Origin: Kiloniellaceae bacterium
GTDB taxonomy: Bacteria > Pseudomonadota > Alphaproteobacteria > Kiloniellales > Kiloniellaceae
Direction of reading: 5' to 3'
Length of the DNA stretch: 64,000 bases
Assembly: GCA_009377535.1 (NCBI GenBank)
Contig: WHTV01000008.1
Span: 1-64,000 of the forward strand
This document shows positions 53,597 to 62,483 of the stretch, piece after piece. Under the pieces are notes generated by a model, which was not told the origin of the DNA, made no database searches, and saw only the letters and a program-made list of their open reading frames with translations. How positions within the stretch are numbered: the first letter of the stretch is position 1; every line of letters begins with the position of its first letter. Made by a program: the position numbers and the translations under genes.

Positions 53597-54298
53597 ATGG
53601 CGGAAGACGACGATCTCGATCTCAACAGCCTTGACGACGACGAACTCGTCAAGCAGATGCATGACGACCTTTACGACGGGCTCAAGGAAGAGATCGAGGA
53701 ATCCGTCCACATCCTGCTGAACCGCAACTGGACCCCCTACAGGGTCCTGACTGAGGCGCTGGTCGAGGGCATGCGGATCGTCGGCATCGACTTCCGCGAC
53801 GGCATCCTTTTCGTCCCGGAGGTGCTGCTGGCCGCCAACGCCATGAAGGGCGGCATGTTCATCCTGCGCCCGCTGTTGGTCGAGACCGGGGCGCCGAAGC
53901 TCGGCACCATGGTGATCGGCACCGTCAAGGGCGACATCCACGACATCGGCAAGAACCTGGTCTCCATGATGATGGAAGGCGCCGGCTTCGAGGTCATCGA
54001 CCTGGGCATCAACAACCCGGTCGAGAAGTACCTGGCGGCGCTGGAGGAGCATAAGCCCGACATCCTCGGCATGTCGGCGCTGCTCACCACCACCATGCCT
54101 TACATGAAGGTGGTGATCGACACCATGAAGGAAAAAGGCATCCGCGACGACTACGTGGTGCTGGTCGGCGGGGCGCCGCTGAACGAGGCCTTCGCAGACG
54201 CGGTGGGCGCCGACGCCTATTGCCGCGACGCGGCCGTGGCGGTGGAAACCGCCAAGGGCTTCATGGCACGCCGCCATAACCAGAAAGGCGCCGCCTAG
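53597..54298 (+). CDS. corrinoid (B12-binding) protein, MtbC/MtgC-like
   Basis: This protein carries the methyl group between the MttB-type methyltransferase and tetrahydrofolate. The 233 residues hold an N-terminal helical cap (about 20-100) and a Rossmann B12 domain with the D-x-H-x-x-G motif GDIHDIGKN (near residue 115), GMSALLTTTMPYMK and VLVGGAPLN. The ATG at 53597 was chosen because GTGAGGA lies 6-12 bp upstream; the ATG at 53591 is too near it. It heads a six-gene operon and follows a structured leader. Confidence 0.95.
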   Translation: MAEDDDLDLNSLDDDELVKQMHDDLYDGLKEEIEESVHILLNRNWTPYRVLTEALVEGMRIVGIDFRDGILFVPEVLLAANAMKGGMFILRPLLVETGAPKLGTMVIGTVKGDIHDIGKNLVSMMMEGAGFEVIDLGINNPVEKYLAALEEHKPDILGMSALLTTTMPYMKVVIDTMKEKGIRDDYVVLVGGAPLNEAFADAVGADAYCRDAAVAVETAKGFMARRHNQKGAA

Positions 54299-54333
54299 CG
54301 GCGCCGGTGGGACAGCAGGAGCAAGAGACAGCC

Positions 54334-54972
54334 ATGGCGGCCCTGCCGACAGCCGTCGACGCGCCCGGGCGTACGCTGCTCATCGCTTGCGGTGCGCTGG
54401 CTCGCGAAATCGTGGAGCTGATCCGCGTGAACGACTGGCGCCACCTGACAGTGAGCTGCCTGCCGGCCGCCTGGCACAATACCCCGAGCAAGATTCCGGG
54501 CGGGGTGCGCCAGCGCATCCAGGAAGCCCGCGGGCGCTATGAACGCATCCTCGTGCTCTACGGCGACTGCGGCACCGGCGGCCTGCTCGACGAGGTGCTG
54601 GCCGAGGAAGGCGTCGAGCGCATCGAGGGGCCACACTGCTATGCCTTCTTCGCCGGCAACGATGTCTTCGAAGCCCTCGCCGAGGCGGAGATCGGCAGCT
54701 TCTACCTGACCGACTACCTGGTGCGGCACTTCGAGCGCCTGATCGTCCAGGGGCTCGGCCTCGACCGCTATCCGGAACTGCTGGAGATCTACTTCGGCAA
54801 CTACAAGAAGCTGGTCTACCTGGCGCAGACCGAAGACGCCGGCCTCGACGCGCGCGCCGCTGCGGCGGCCGAGCGACTTGGCCTCGCCTTCGAGAGACAC
54901 TTTACCGGCTATGGCGGCCTCGGCGACTTCGTCGCGGCCCGCGGCCAGGAGACCGCCGCATGGCGCAGCTGA
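54334..54972 (+). CDS. DUF1638 protein
   Basis: The 212-residue protein matches DUF1638: ACGALAREI near residue 22, VLYGDCGTGGLLD near 75 and GPHCYAFFAG near 101, with conserved Cys residues. Its role is unknown, but such genes often occur beside MttB-type corrinoid systems, where metal or corrinoid handling has been suggested. The ATG at 54334 follows a weak ribosome site. It overlaps the next gene by 13 bp. Confidence 0.85.
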   Translation: MAALPTAVDAPGRTLLIACGALAREIVELIRVNDWRHLTVSCLPAAWHNTPSKIPGGVRQRIQEARGRYERILVLYGDCGTGGLLDEVLAEEGVERIEGPHCYAFFAGNDVFEALAEAEIGSFYLTDYLVRHFERLIVQGLGLDRYPELLEIYFGNYKKLVYLAQTEDAGLDARAAAAAERLGLAFERHFTGYGGLGDFVAARGQETAAWRS

Positions 54973-55262
54973 CGGTCGTCTACTGGCGCGACATCCCGGC
55001 TCAGGTGACCGTGAAGGCCGGCCGCAGGAACGCCAAGGTGCAGCTCAGCGAGCGCTTCGAGAAAGCCATCGACCGCGCCGCCATGCGCGCCAAGCTGACC
55101 GGCACCGATGCCTACCTCGAGCAGTGGCACCGCCGCGAGGCCATCGAGTGCGGCGACGACCTGGAAGCCGAGGCCGGCGCCGCCGCGCGCCGCCTGGAAG
55201 CCGACTACGACGACGCCCGACTGGTCGCACTGGTTGCCGCCGGCGGGCAGGAACCCGCCTGA
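54960..55262 (+). CDS. virulence-factor domain protein (PF13769-like)
   Basis: The 100-residue protein begins LTVVYWRDIPAQVTVKAGRR and matches the short 'virulence factor' domain family, whose name is historical and whose function is unknown. It overlaps the end of the DUF1638 gene and is followed by the MetF-like gene 37 bp later. This gene order (corrinoid protein, DUF1638, this domain, MetF-like, methyltransferase, reactivator) points to a role in one-carbon metabolism here. Confidence 0.82.
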   Translation: MAQLTVVYWRDIPAQVTVKAGRRNAKVQLSERFEKAIDRAAMRAKLTGTDAYLEQWHRREAIECGDDLEAEAGAAARRLEADYDDARLVALVAAGGQEPA

Positions 55263-55299
55263 CACCCCGCGTCATGACACGCGCAGAAGGAACCCTGGG

Positions 55300-56259
55300 A
55301 TGTACGCCGTGAGCAAGGCAGTGCCGATCGACCAGTCCTCCGAAGAGATGAAACTGCAGACCAGACAGCAGATCCTCGACCTGGTGCAGGACTTCACCTT
55401 GGAGACCACGCCCGGCTCGGCACTGAAGATCCCCGACTACCGCGAGCATCTGCGCCCCGGGGCCCGGGTCGCCGTGACCTTCCTGCCCGGTTCCAACTTC
55501 GCCGATACCGTGGCGACCGCCAAGCGCCTGCAGGAAGAGGGCTTCGAGCCGATGCCGCACTTCGCGGCGCGCTCGATCCCCAGCCGCCAGGCGCTGGAGG
55601 ATTACCTGAAGGCGCTGGCCGACGTCACCGATCTGCGTCACGTGGTGGCGCTGGCCGGCGCCGTCGACAAGCCGCTCGGCCCCTTCGAGAGCTCCATGGC
55701 GATCCTCGATACCGGTCTCTTCGACAAGTACGGCGTCGAGACCATCGGCGTCGCCGGCCATCCGGAAGGCAGCCCCGACATCGCGCCGGCGGTGCTGCAG
55801 GAGGCGCTGGCCTGGAAGAACGCCTTCGCCGAGCGCAGCGATGCGGCCCTCTACATCGCCACGCAGTTCTGCTTCGAGGCGGCGCCGATCATTGCCTGGG
55901 ACAAGGCCATGCGCGCCGCAGGCAACCGCCTGCCGATCCACCTCGGCGTGCCCGGCCTCGCCACCATCAAGACGCTGATCAACCATGCCAAGGCCTGCGG
56001 CGTCGGCCCGTCCATGCGCTTCCTGACCCGCCAGGCGCGCAACGTGGCCAAGCTGATGACGGTGAACACGCCCGACCGCCTGCTGCTCGATCTCGCCCGC
56101 TACAAGGCCTACGACCCGGATTGCAGCATCGCGCGCATCCACGTCTATCCGCTGGGCGGCCTGCGCCGTTCGGCGGCCTGGACCTACGCGGTGGCCGACG
56201 GCGACTTCGACATCAACGCCAAGGGCGACGGCTTCAAGGTGACGCGCGAGATCGAGTAG
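55300..56259 (+). CDS. MetF-like methylenetetrahydrofolate reductase
   Basis: The 319-residue protein has a TIM-barrel layout of the MetF family: PHFAARSIPSRQALEDYLKA near residue 85, VVALAGAVDKPLGPF, GVAGHPEGSPD (a MetF signature) and IHVYPLGGLRRSA near the end. It would oxidise methyl-tetrahydrofolate to methylene-tetrahydrofolate, so that methyl groups from betaines enter central one-carbon metabolism. The ATG at 55300 was chosen for length and the GAAGGAA upstream. Direction of the reaction in vivo is inferred. Confidence 0.88.
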   Translation: MYAVSKAVPIDQSSEEMKLQTRQQILDLVQDFTLETTPGSALKIPDYREHLRPGARVAVTFLPGSNFADTVATAKRLQEEGFEPMPHFAARSIPSRQALEDYLKALADVTDLRHVVALAGAVDKPLGPFESSMAILDTGLFDKYGVETIGVAGHPEGSPDIAPAVLQEALAWKNAFAERSDAALYIATQFCFEAAPIIAWDKAMRAAGNRLPIHLGVPGLATIKTLINHAKACGVGPSMRFLTRQARNVAKLMTVNTPDRLLLDLARYKAYDPDCSIARIHVYPLGGLRRSAAWTYAVADGDFDINAKGDGFKVTREIE

Positions 56260-56394
56260 CGCGAACAGGCCACAGCTAGTCGTCCCTGCACCAGCCCGAC
56301 ACGGCGGAAAGAGGGCAAATGCCGCCTAGAGTCTTGGGCACCCCGGCGATGCGGCAAACCGCGCAGCCCCGGGCTGGAAAGGAGTAACGGGATC

Positions 56395-57300
56395 ATGGCA
56401 CGCACCGTCGTCAGCTCGCATTCGAGAGAACTGGTCATCGGCTTCGACCAGCCATTCTGCATCATCGGCGAGCGCATCAACCCGACGGGGCGCAAGCTGC
56501 TGGCCGCCGAGATGGCCGCCGGCGACTTCAGCCGCGTAGAGGCGGACTGCCTGGCCCAGGTGGCGGCCGGCGCCCACATGCTGGACGTCAACGCCGGCAT
56601 TCCGCTGGCGGACGAGCCGGGCATCCTGGCCCAGACCATCAAGCTGGTGCAGTCGCTGACCGACCTGCCGCTATCCATCGACTCCTCCATCGTCGAGGCG
56701 CTGGAAGCCGGCCTTTCCGTCTACCAGGGCAAGGCGCTGGTGAATTCGGTGACCGGCGAGGACGAGCAGATGGAGCGCGTGCTGCCGCTGGTGAAGAAGC
56801 ACGGCGCCGCCGTGGTCGCCATTTCCAACGACGAGACCGGGATCTCGATGGATCCCGACGTGCGCTACGCCGTGGCCAAGAAGATCGTCGAGCGCGCCGC
56901 CGACTACGGCATCCCCAAGGAAGACATCGTGGTCGACCCGCTGGTCATGCCGATCGGCGCCATGGGCACTGCCGGCCGCCAGGCCTTTGCCATCATCCGC
57001 AAGCTGCGCGAGGAGCTCGGCGTCAACACCACCTGCGGCGCCTCCAACATCTCCTTCGGCGTGCCCAACCGACACGCCATGAACTCCTACTTCCTGGCCA
57101 TGGCCGCCGGCGCCGGCATGACCTCGGCGATCATGAACCCGCTGCACCAGGAGGAGCTGACCGGCATCATGGCGGCCGACGTCCTGCTCGGCCACGACAA
57201 GGACTGCCGCGCCTGGATCCGCAAGTTCCGCGAGCCGGCCCCGGCCGGTGCCGAGGGCGAAGAGAACGGGCGCCGCGAACGTCGCCGCAGGCGCGGGTAG
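56395..57300 (+). CDS. corrinoid:tetrahydrofolate methyltransferase (MtgA-like, pterin-binding)
   Basis: The 301-residue protein has a DHPS-like pterin-binding barrel: IIGERINPTGRK (near residue 23), AHMLDVNAGIPLADE, LSIDSSIVEALEAGL, VNSVTGE and CGASNISFG. It moves the methyl group between the corrinoid protein and tetrahydrofolate. The start has AAAGGAG upstream. A basic C-terminal tail (RRERRRRRG) is unusual but also seen in the next gene product. It lies 135 bp after the MetF-like gene. Confidence 0.92.
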   Translation: MARTVVSSHSRELVIGFDQPFCIIGERINPTGRKLLAAEMAAGDFSRVEADCLAQVAAGAHMLDVNAGIPLADEPGILAQTIKLVQSLTDLPLSIDSSIVEALEAGLSVYQGKALVNSVTGEDEQMERVLPLVKKHGAAVVAISNDETGISMDPDVRYAVAKKIVERAADYGIPKEDIVVDPLVMPIGAMGTAGRQAFAIIRKLREELGVNTTCGASNISFGVPNRHAMNSYFLAMAAGAGMTSAIMNPLHQEELTGIMAADVLLGHDKDCRAWIRKFREPAPAGAEGEENGRRERRRRRG

Positions 57301-57321
57301 AGAACGGGGGATAGGCTGGCC

Positions 57322-59358
57322 TTGCCCGACGACGCTCCCAGAATCGGCCCGAAAGACGCCCTGATCGTCTTCACGCCTTCTGGGCGTCGCGGCCGCTTTC
57401 CGGTCGGCACGCCGATCCTCAAGGCGGCGCGCAGCCTGGGCGTGGACATCGATTCGGTCTGCGGCGGACGCGGGCTCTGCGGCCGCTGCCAGATCGAGAT
57501 CGGTGCCGGCGAGTTCGCCAAGCACGGCATCACCAGCCGCCCGACCCACGTTACCCCCTGGAACCAGACCGAGGCGCGCTACCAGGAAAAGCGCGGGATG
57601 GCCATCGGTCGCCGCCTGTCCTGTCAGGCCCTGCTGCAGCAGGACGTGGTGGTCGACGTGCCGGCGGAAAGCCAGGTCCATAAGCAGGTGGTGCGCAAGC
57701 GCGCCGAGGCGCGCGCCATAGAGCTCGACCCCGCGATCCGGCTGCACTACGTCGTGGTGCAGGAGCCCGACATGCACAATCCCACCGGCGACCTGGAGCG
57801 CCTGCTGGCGGCGTTGGAGGACCAGTGGGGACTCACCGAGCTGGAAGCCGACCTGCGCATCCTGCAGAGCCTGCAGCAGACCTTGCGCGCCGGCAACTGG
57901 CAGGTCACCGTTGCGGTCCACCGCGGCCAGGTCATCACCGCCATCTGGCCTCGCTTTCATGACCGCAGCTACGGCCTGGCCGTCGACGTCGGCTCGACCA
58001 CCATCGCCGCGCATCTCTGCAACCTCTCGAGCGGTGAGGTCATCGCCTCCTCCGGCGTGATGAACCCGCAGATCCGCTTCGGCGAGGACCTCATGAGCCG
58101 GGTGTCCTACGTGATGATGAACCCGGGCGGCGACCGTGAGATGACCGACGCCGTGCGCCGCGCCATCAACGAGCTGACCGAGGAGGTCTGCAAGGAAGGC
58201 GGTATCGAGCGCGACGAGATTCTCAACGCCACCTTCGTCGGCAATCCGGTAATGCACCATCTGCTGCTCGGCATCGATCCGACGGAACTGGGCGGCGCCC
58301 CCTTCGCCCTGGCCGCCAACTCCGGCATGACCGTCTGGGCGAGCCAGCTCGACCTGCGCTTCCACCCCAACGCCCGGGTCTACGTGCTGCCCTGCATCGC
58401 CGGCCACGTCGGCGCCGATACCGCCGGCGTGATTCTCTCGGAATCGCCGCACAAGACCGACAAGATGACCCTGGTGGTCGACGTCGGCACCAACGCGGAG
58501 ATCGTGCTGGGCAACCGGGACCGCCTGCTGGCCTGCTCCTCGCCGACCGGCCCGGCCTTCGAGGGCGCGCAGATCTCCTGCGGCCAGCGTGCCGCGCCCG
58601 GCGCCATCGAGCGGGTCCGCATCGACCCCGAGACCCTGGAGCCGCGCTTCAAGGTGATCGGCAGCGACCTCTGGTCCGACGAGGCGGGCTTTGCCGAGGA
58701 GACCCGCAAGATCGGCGTCACCGGCGTCTGCGGCTCCGGCATCATCGAGGTGCTGGCGGAAATGTACCTCACCGGCATCCTGGCCCGGGACGGCACCATC
58801 GACGGCGCCGCGGCGGCACGCAGCCCGCGCGTGCAGGCCGACGGCCGCACTTTCTCCTATCTGCTGCACCAGGGCGAGCAGGAGCTCCGCATCGTGCAGA
58901 ACGACGTGCGCGCCATCCAGCTCGCCAAGGCGGCGCTCTATGCCGGCATCCGCCTGCTGATGGACCGCCTGGGCGTCGAGCAGCTCGACCAGATCATGCT
59001 GGCCGGCGCCTTCGGCAGCCACATCGACACCAAGTACGCCATGGTGCTGGGCATGATCCCGGATTGCCCGCTGGAGCATGTCTACTCGGCCGGCAACGCC
59101 GCCGGCACCGGCGCGCGGATCGCCCTGCTGAACCAGGTGGCGCGCGACGAGATAGAGTCCGTAATCCGCAAGGTCGAAAAGATCGAGACTGCCGTGGAGC
59201 CGAAGTTCCAGGCCCACTTCGTCGCGGCCATGGGCATTCCCCACACGACCGCGGCCTTTCCCAACCTTTCCAAGGTGGTGACCCTGCCCACACACAAGCC
59301 GCGCGCCGCCGCCAACGACGGCGACACAGGCGGCCGGCGCCGCCGCCGGCGCAGCTAG
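57322..59358 (+). CDS. corrinoid reactivation protein (RACE/RamA-like, DUF4445)
   Basis: It reduces inactive Co(II) corrinoid to Co(I) with electrons from iron-sulfur centres and ATP. The 678 residues contain an N-terminal 2Fe-2S ferredoxin domain (DSVCGGRGLCGRCQIE, near residue 39), a linker, and an ASKHA domain with GLAVDVGSTTIAAHLC and VVDVGTNAEIVLGN. This is the DUF4445 layout. The TTG at 57322 starts the frame. Its C-terminus is Arg-rich. The stop codon lies in the first CTAG of a MITE-like repeat. Confidence 0.92.
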   Translation: MPDDAPRIGPKDALIVFTPSGRRGRFPVGTPILKAARSLGVDIDSVCGGRGLCGRCQIEIGAGEFAKHGITSRPTHVTPWNQTEARYQEKRGMAIGRRLSCQALLQQDVVVDVPAESQVHKQVVRKRAEARAIELDPAIRLHYVVVQEPDMHNPTGDLERLLAALEDQWGLTELEADLRILQSLQQTLRAGNWQVTVAVHRGQVITAIWPRFHDRSYGLAVDVGSTTIAAHLCNLSSGEVIASSGVMNPQIRFGEDLMSRVSYVMMNPGGDREMTDAVRRAINELTEEVCKEGGIERDEILNATFVGNPVMHHLLLGIDPTELGGAPFALAANSGMTVWASQLDLRFHPNARVYVLPCIAGHVGADTAGVILSESPHKTDKMTLVVDVGTNAEIVLGNRDRLLACSSPTGPAFEGAQISCGQRAAPGAIERVRIDPETLEPRFKVIGSDLWSDEAGFAEETRKIGVTGVCGSGIIEVLAEMYLTGILARDGTIDGAAAARSPRVQADGRTFSYLLHQGEQELRIVQNDVRAIQLAKAALYAGIRLLMDRLGVEQLDQIMLAGAFGSHIDTKYAMVLGMIPDCPLEHVYSAGNAAGTGARIALLNQVARDEIESVIRKVEKIETAVEPKFQAHFVAAMGIPHTTAAFPNLSKVVTLPTHKPRAAANDGDTGGRRRRRRS

Positions 59359-59624
59359 CCCGGATTTCTCAAACTATGGCGGAGCGTCATCGCGTCAGGA
59401 AGCCCGCTGGGCAGGAGGAGCCCGAAAAGCGTAGCGGAGACTACGGTTGAGGGCTTCGACGCACCCAGCGGGCTTCCTGACGCGACCCGAAGGGCGGGGC
59501 GCATTTGCCGACAGGCGGCGTCAAGCCGCTCGACCGTATCGCCGATACGCTCTTCGCGTCTTTCCTGGCCTGTCGTCAAATTCGCCTCCGTGACGCCCGC
59601 CATAGTTTGAGAAATCCGGGCTAG
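59355..59624. mobile_element. MITE-like nested inverted repeat flanked by CTAG
   Basis: A 262-bp element (59359-59620) has perfect 24-bp terminal inverted repeats beginning CCCGGATTTCTCAAACTATG, flanked by CTAG on both sides, so the perfect match is 28 bp. Inside are a perfect 21-bp inverted repeat (59391-59411/59464-59484), a 17-bp imperfect one (59500-59516/59568-59584) and a small GTATC/GATAC hairpin. There is no coding capacity. CTAG is a target duplication known for some IS5-type elements; TA for IS630 is an alternative. It provides stop codons to both convergent genes. Confidence 0.7.
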
Positions 59625-60628
59625 CGCAGCGCTGCGATCTCCGCTTCCTCCGCCTCGCCCTTCAGCGGCAGACCGCGCTCCTTGCGCGGGGTGCGTCCGA
59701 AGAAGTCGCGGTAGCACTTGGAGAAGTGCGAGGCCGAGACGAAGCCGCAGGCCAGTGCCACGTCGATCACCGACATGTTGGTCTGCAGCAGCAGCAGGCG
59801 TGCCTTGTTGAGGCGCAGTTCCAGGTAGTAACGCGCCGGCGAGCGGCTCAGGTACTTGCGGAACAGGCGTTCCAACTGGCGCGTGGACAGATCGGCGCCG
59901 CGCGCCAGCTCGCTGCGGCTGAGCGGCTCTTCAAGGTTCTGCTCCATGGTGCCGATCACCGCCAGCAGCTTGGGATGGCGCACGCCGAGGCGCGCCGGCA
60001 GCGAGATGCGCTGGCGGTCGTGCTGGTCGCGGATTCGCTCATGCATGAACTGGTCGGCGACGCTGGCGGCCAGCTCGTGGCCGTGCTGGCGGGCGATGAC
60101 GTTCAGCATCATGTCGATGGCGGCCGTGCCGCCGGAACAGGTGAAGCGGTTGCGGTCGATCTCGAAGAGTTCGCTGGTCACCTCGATTTCCGGGAAGTCC
60201 TCGCAGAAGCCGGCCAGGTTCTCCCAATGGATGGTGCAGCGGTGGCCGTCGAGCAGCCCGGCCTTGGCCATGACGTAGCTGCCGGTGCAGATGGCGCCGA
60301 GGTCGGCGCCGCGGCGATCCGCCTTGCGCAGCCAACCGGTGAGTGCGCGGGCATTGATCGTATGCACGTCGATACCGCCGCAGATCACCACGCTGTCGCA
60401 ATCCTCGGCCGCCGTCAGGTCGCCATCGACCTTCAGCACCACCTCGTTGGAGGCGGCGACCGGCAGGGCGTCCGTGGAGACCAGCTTCCAGCGGTAGAGC
60501 TCCCGCCCGCTCATGCGATTGGCTAGACGGAAGGACTCAACCAGGCCGGCAAACGGCAGGAAGGAGAACCGGGGCAGCAGGATGAGAGCGATGCGCTGGG
60601 GCAGCTCTCTGGGCACGTTTCCGAACAT
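59621..60628 (-). CDS. GlxA-family AraC-type regulator (GbdR-like)
   Basis: The 335-residue protein joins a DJ-1/PfpI-like domain (about 12-195, ALILLPRFSFLPFAGLVESF and GAICTGSYVMAKAGLL) to an AraC DNA-binding domain with LARGADLSTRQLERLFRKYL and DVALACGFVSASHFSKCYRD. The best-known relative, GbdR, activates glycine betaine and sarcosine catabolism in Pseudomonas. It is divergent from soxBDA, which fits a similar role. Its stop lies in the second CTAG of the MITE-like repeat. Confidence 0.92.
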   Translation of the reverse strand: MFGNVPRELPQRIALILLPRFSFLPFAGLVESFRLANRMSGRELYRWKLVSTDALPVAASNEVVLKVDGDLTAAEDCDSVVICGGIDVHTINARALTGWLRKADRRGADLGAICTGSYVMAKAGLLDGHRCTIHWENLAGFCEDFPEIEVTSELFEIDRNRFTCSGGTAAIDMMLNVIARQHGHELAASVADQFMHERIRDQHDRQRISLPARLGVRHPKLLAVIGTMEQNLEEPLSRSELARGADLSTRQLERLFRKYLSRSPARYYLELRLNKARLLLLQTNMSVIDVALACGFVSASHFSKCYRDFFGRTPRKERGLPLKGEAEEAEIAALR

Positions 60629-60670
60629 GAGGGGACAATGGCTCTCTGGTGCCGTATCAATGACCGATTC

Positions 60671-60700
60671 CGCGACTCTGGCATAACTGCCGGTGTCGCG
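60671..60700. promoter_or_regulatory. inverted repeat between glxA-like gene and soxB
   Basis: CGCGAC (60671-60676) and GTCGCG (60695-60700) are exact reverse complements with an 18-nt spacer in the 279-bp divergent gap. GTGTCGCG resembles half-sites reported for GbdR-type regulators, but this is from memory and weak. Confidence 0.35.
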
Positions 60701-60907
60701 AACAGATAAATTTCCGCCGGGAAACCGCGAGCCCCGAAGCCGCCGATCGAGTGCCCTGGCGCCAGTCGAGATTGGGGCTGCCGCAGCGGGACCCTGGTGC
60801 CGTTGCCAAGCCTCGATACGGGTGTCAGCATGGTCAACGAGGGCCTGCCGGCCCCACCGGACCGCGGCCCGGACAACAGGTCAGCCAGGGGAATCGCTTC
60901 GCGCATG

Positions 60908-62158
60908 ATGCCGCGCTATTCAGTCTTCAGTCTGCTGCGCAATGCCTTCAGCCACCATGCGAACTGGCAGCAGGCCTGGCAGAGCGTGGAGCCGAAGCCG
61001 CGCTACGACGTCGTCATCGTCGGCGGCGGCGGGCACGGCCTTGCGACCGCCTACTACCTGGCCAAGCTGCACGGCATCAAGTCGATCGCCGTGGTGGAGC
61101 GCGGCTGGCTGGGCGGCGGCAACACCGGGCGCAATACGACCATCGTGCGCTCCAACTACCTCTGGGACCAGTCCGCGGCGCTCTACGAGCATGCCTTGAA
61201 GCTTTGGGAAGGGCTCTCCCAGGACCTCAACTACAACGTCATGTTTTCGCAGCGCGGCGTGCTCAACCTGGCGCACAACCAGCACGATCTGCGCGAAACC
61301 TGGCGGCGGGTGAGCGCCAACCGCCTGAACGGCGTCGATTCGGAGTTCCTCAATGCCCAGCAGGTGAAGGAGATGGTGCCGGTCATCGACCTGCGCGCCG
61401 GCGGGCGCTACCCGGTGCTCGGCGCCAGCCTGCAGCGCCGCGGCGGCACCGCGCGCCATGACGCCGTCGCCTGGGGCTATGCCCGCGCCGCCAACGCCCT
61501 GGGCGTCGACATCATCCAGGAATGTCCGGTCAACGGCTTTCGCATCGAGGACGGCAGGATCAAGGGGGTCGAGACGGCCAAGGGCTACATCGAGGCGGGC
61601 AAGGTCGGCCTCGTCACGGCCGGTCATTCCAGCGTCATGGCCAACATGGCGGGCTTCCGCCTGCCGCTGCAGTCGGTGCCGCTGCAGGCCCTGGTGTCGG
61701 AGCCGGTGAAGCCGGTGATCGACACCGTGGTGATGTCCGGTGCCGTGCACGCCTACATCAGCCAGTCGGACAAGGGCGAGCTGGTGATCGGCGCCGGCGT
61801 CGACGGCTACATCGGCTACGGCCAGCGCGGCTCCATGCAGGTGACCGAGGAGACCCTGGGCGCCATCTGCGAGCTCTTTCCCCTGTTCCGTCGCATGCGC
61901 ATGCTGCGCCAGTGGGGCGGCATCGTCGACGTCTGCCCCGACGCCAGCCCGATCCTCGGCAAGACGCCGGTGCAGAACCTCTACCTGAACTGCGGCTGGG
62001 GCACCGGCGGCTTCAAGGCGACCCCCGGCTCCGGCTGGGTCTTCGCCCACACCATCGCCAAGGATGCGCCGCACGAGCTGAATGCGGCCTTCTCGCTCGA
62101 CCGCTTCCGCACCGGCTTCCTGATCGACGAGCACGGCGCGGCAGCCGTGGCGCATTAG
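60908..62158 (+). CDS. soxB: sarcosine oxidase, beta subunit
   Basis: Sarcosine oxidase converts sarcosine to glycine and passes the methyl group to tetrahydrofolate as methylene. The 416-residue beta subunit has [15 protein letters not shown] at the start, a FAD motif [33 protein letters not shown] (covalent-flavin region) and [15 protein letters not shown] near the end. The ATG at 60908 matches the usual N-terminus; an ATG at 60905 is adjacent. It is first of soxB-soxD-soxA. Confidence 0.95.
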   Translation: MPRYSVFSLLRNAFSHHANWQQAWQSVEPKPRYDVVIVGGGGHGLATAYYLAKLHGIKSIAVVERGWLGGGNTGRNTTIVRSNYLWDQSAALYEHALKLWEGLSQDLNYNVMFSQRGVLNLAHNQHDLRETWRRVSANRLNGVDSEFLNAQQVKEMVPVIDLRAGGRYPVLGASLQRRGGTARHDAVAWGYARAANALGVDIIQECPVNGFRIEDGRIKGVETAKGYIEAGKVGLVTAGHSSVMANMAGFRLPLQSVPLQALVSEPVKPVIDTVVMSGAVHAYISQSDKGELVIGAGVDGYIGYGQRGSMQVTEETLGAICELFPLFRRMRMLRQWGGIVDVCPDASPILGKTPVQNLYLNCGWGTGGFKATPGSGWVFAHTIAKDAPHELNAAFSLDRFRTGFLIDEHGAAAVAH

Positions 62159-62175
62159 AGAATCGAAGAGACATC

Positions 62176-62469
62176 ATGCTGTTGATTGCCTGTCCCCACT
62201 GCGGCCCGCGCGCCGAGAGCGAATTCCATTGCGGCGGCGAGGCCCACATCGAGCGGCCGAAGGACCCGGCGAGCCTTTCCGATGCCGAATGGGCGGAATT
62301 CGTCTTTCTGCGCGACAACATCAAGGGCCTGGTGTTCGAGCGCTGGAACCACGCCCACGGCTGCCGGCGCTGGTTCAATGCGGCGCGCGATTCGGTCACC
62401 TACGAGATCCTCGCCATCTATCCGATGGGGTCGCCGCCGCCGGCGCTCGACCCACGGCGCTACGTCTGA
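62176..62469 (+). CDS. soxD: sarcosine oxidase, delta subunit
   Basis: The 97-residue delta subunit has the zinc motif CPHCGPRAESEFHCGG and ERWNHAHGCRRWFNAARDSV, typical of SoxD. Cys6 and Cys9 are the visible zinc ligands, with His residues. It lies 17 bp after soxB and 14 bp before soxA. Confidence 0.95.
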   Translation: MLLIACPHCGPRAESEFHCGGEAHIERPKDPASLSDAEWAEFVFLRDNIKGLVFERWNHAHGCRRWFNAARDSVTYEILAIYPMGSPPPALDPRRYV

Positions 62470-62483
62470 GGAGGCAGCAGGAC

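Noticed and set aside
56671-59295. 874-residue open frame on the minus strand
   Set aside because: It lies fully opposite the corrinoid reactivator and methyltransferase genes, has no recognisable domain and is a shadow produced by GC-rich codon bias. The same applies to long antisense frames at 33553-35157, 40434-42845 and 51418-53067.
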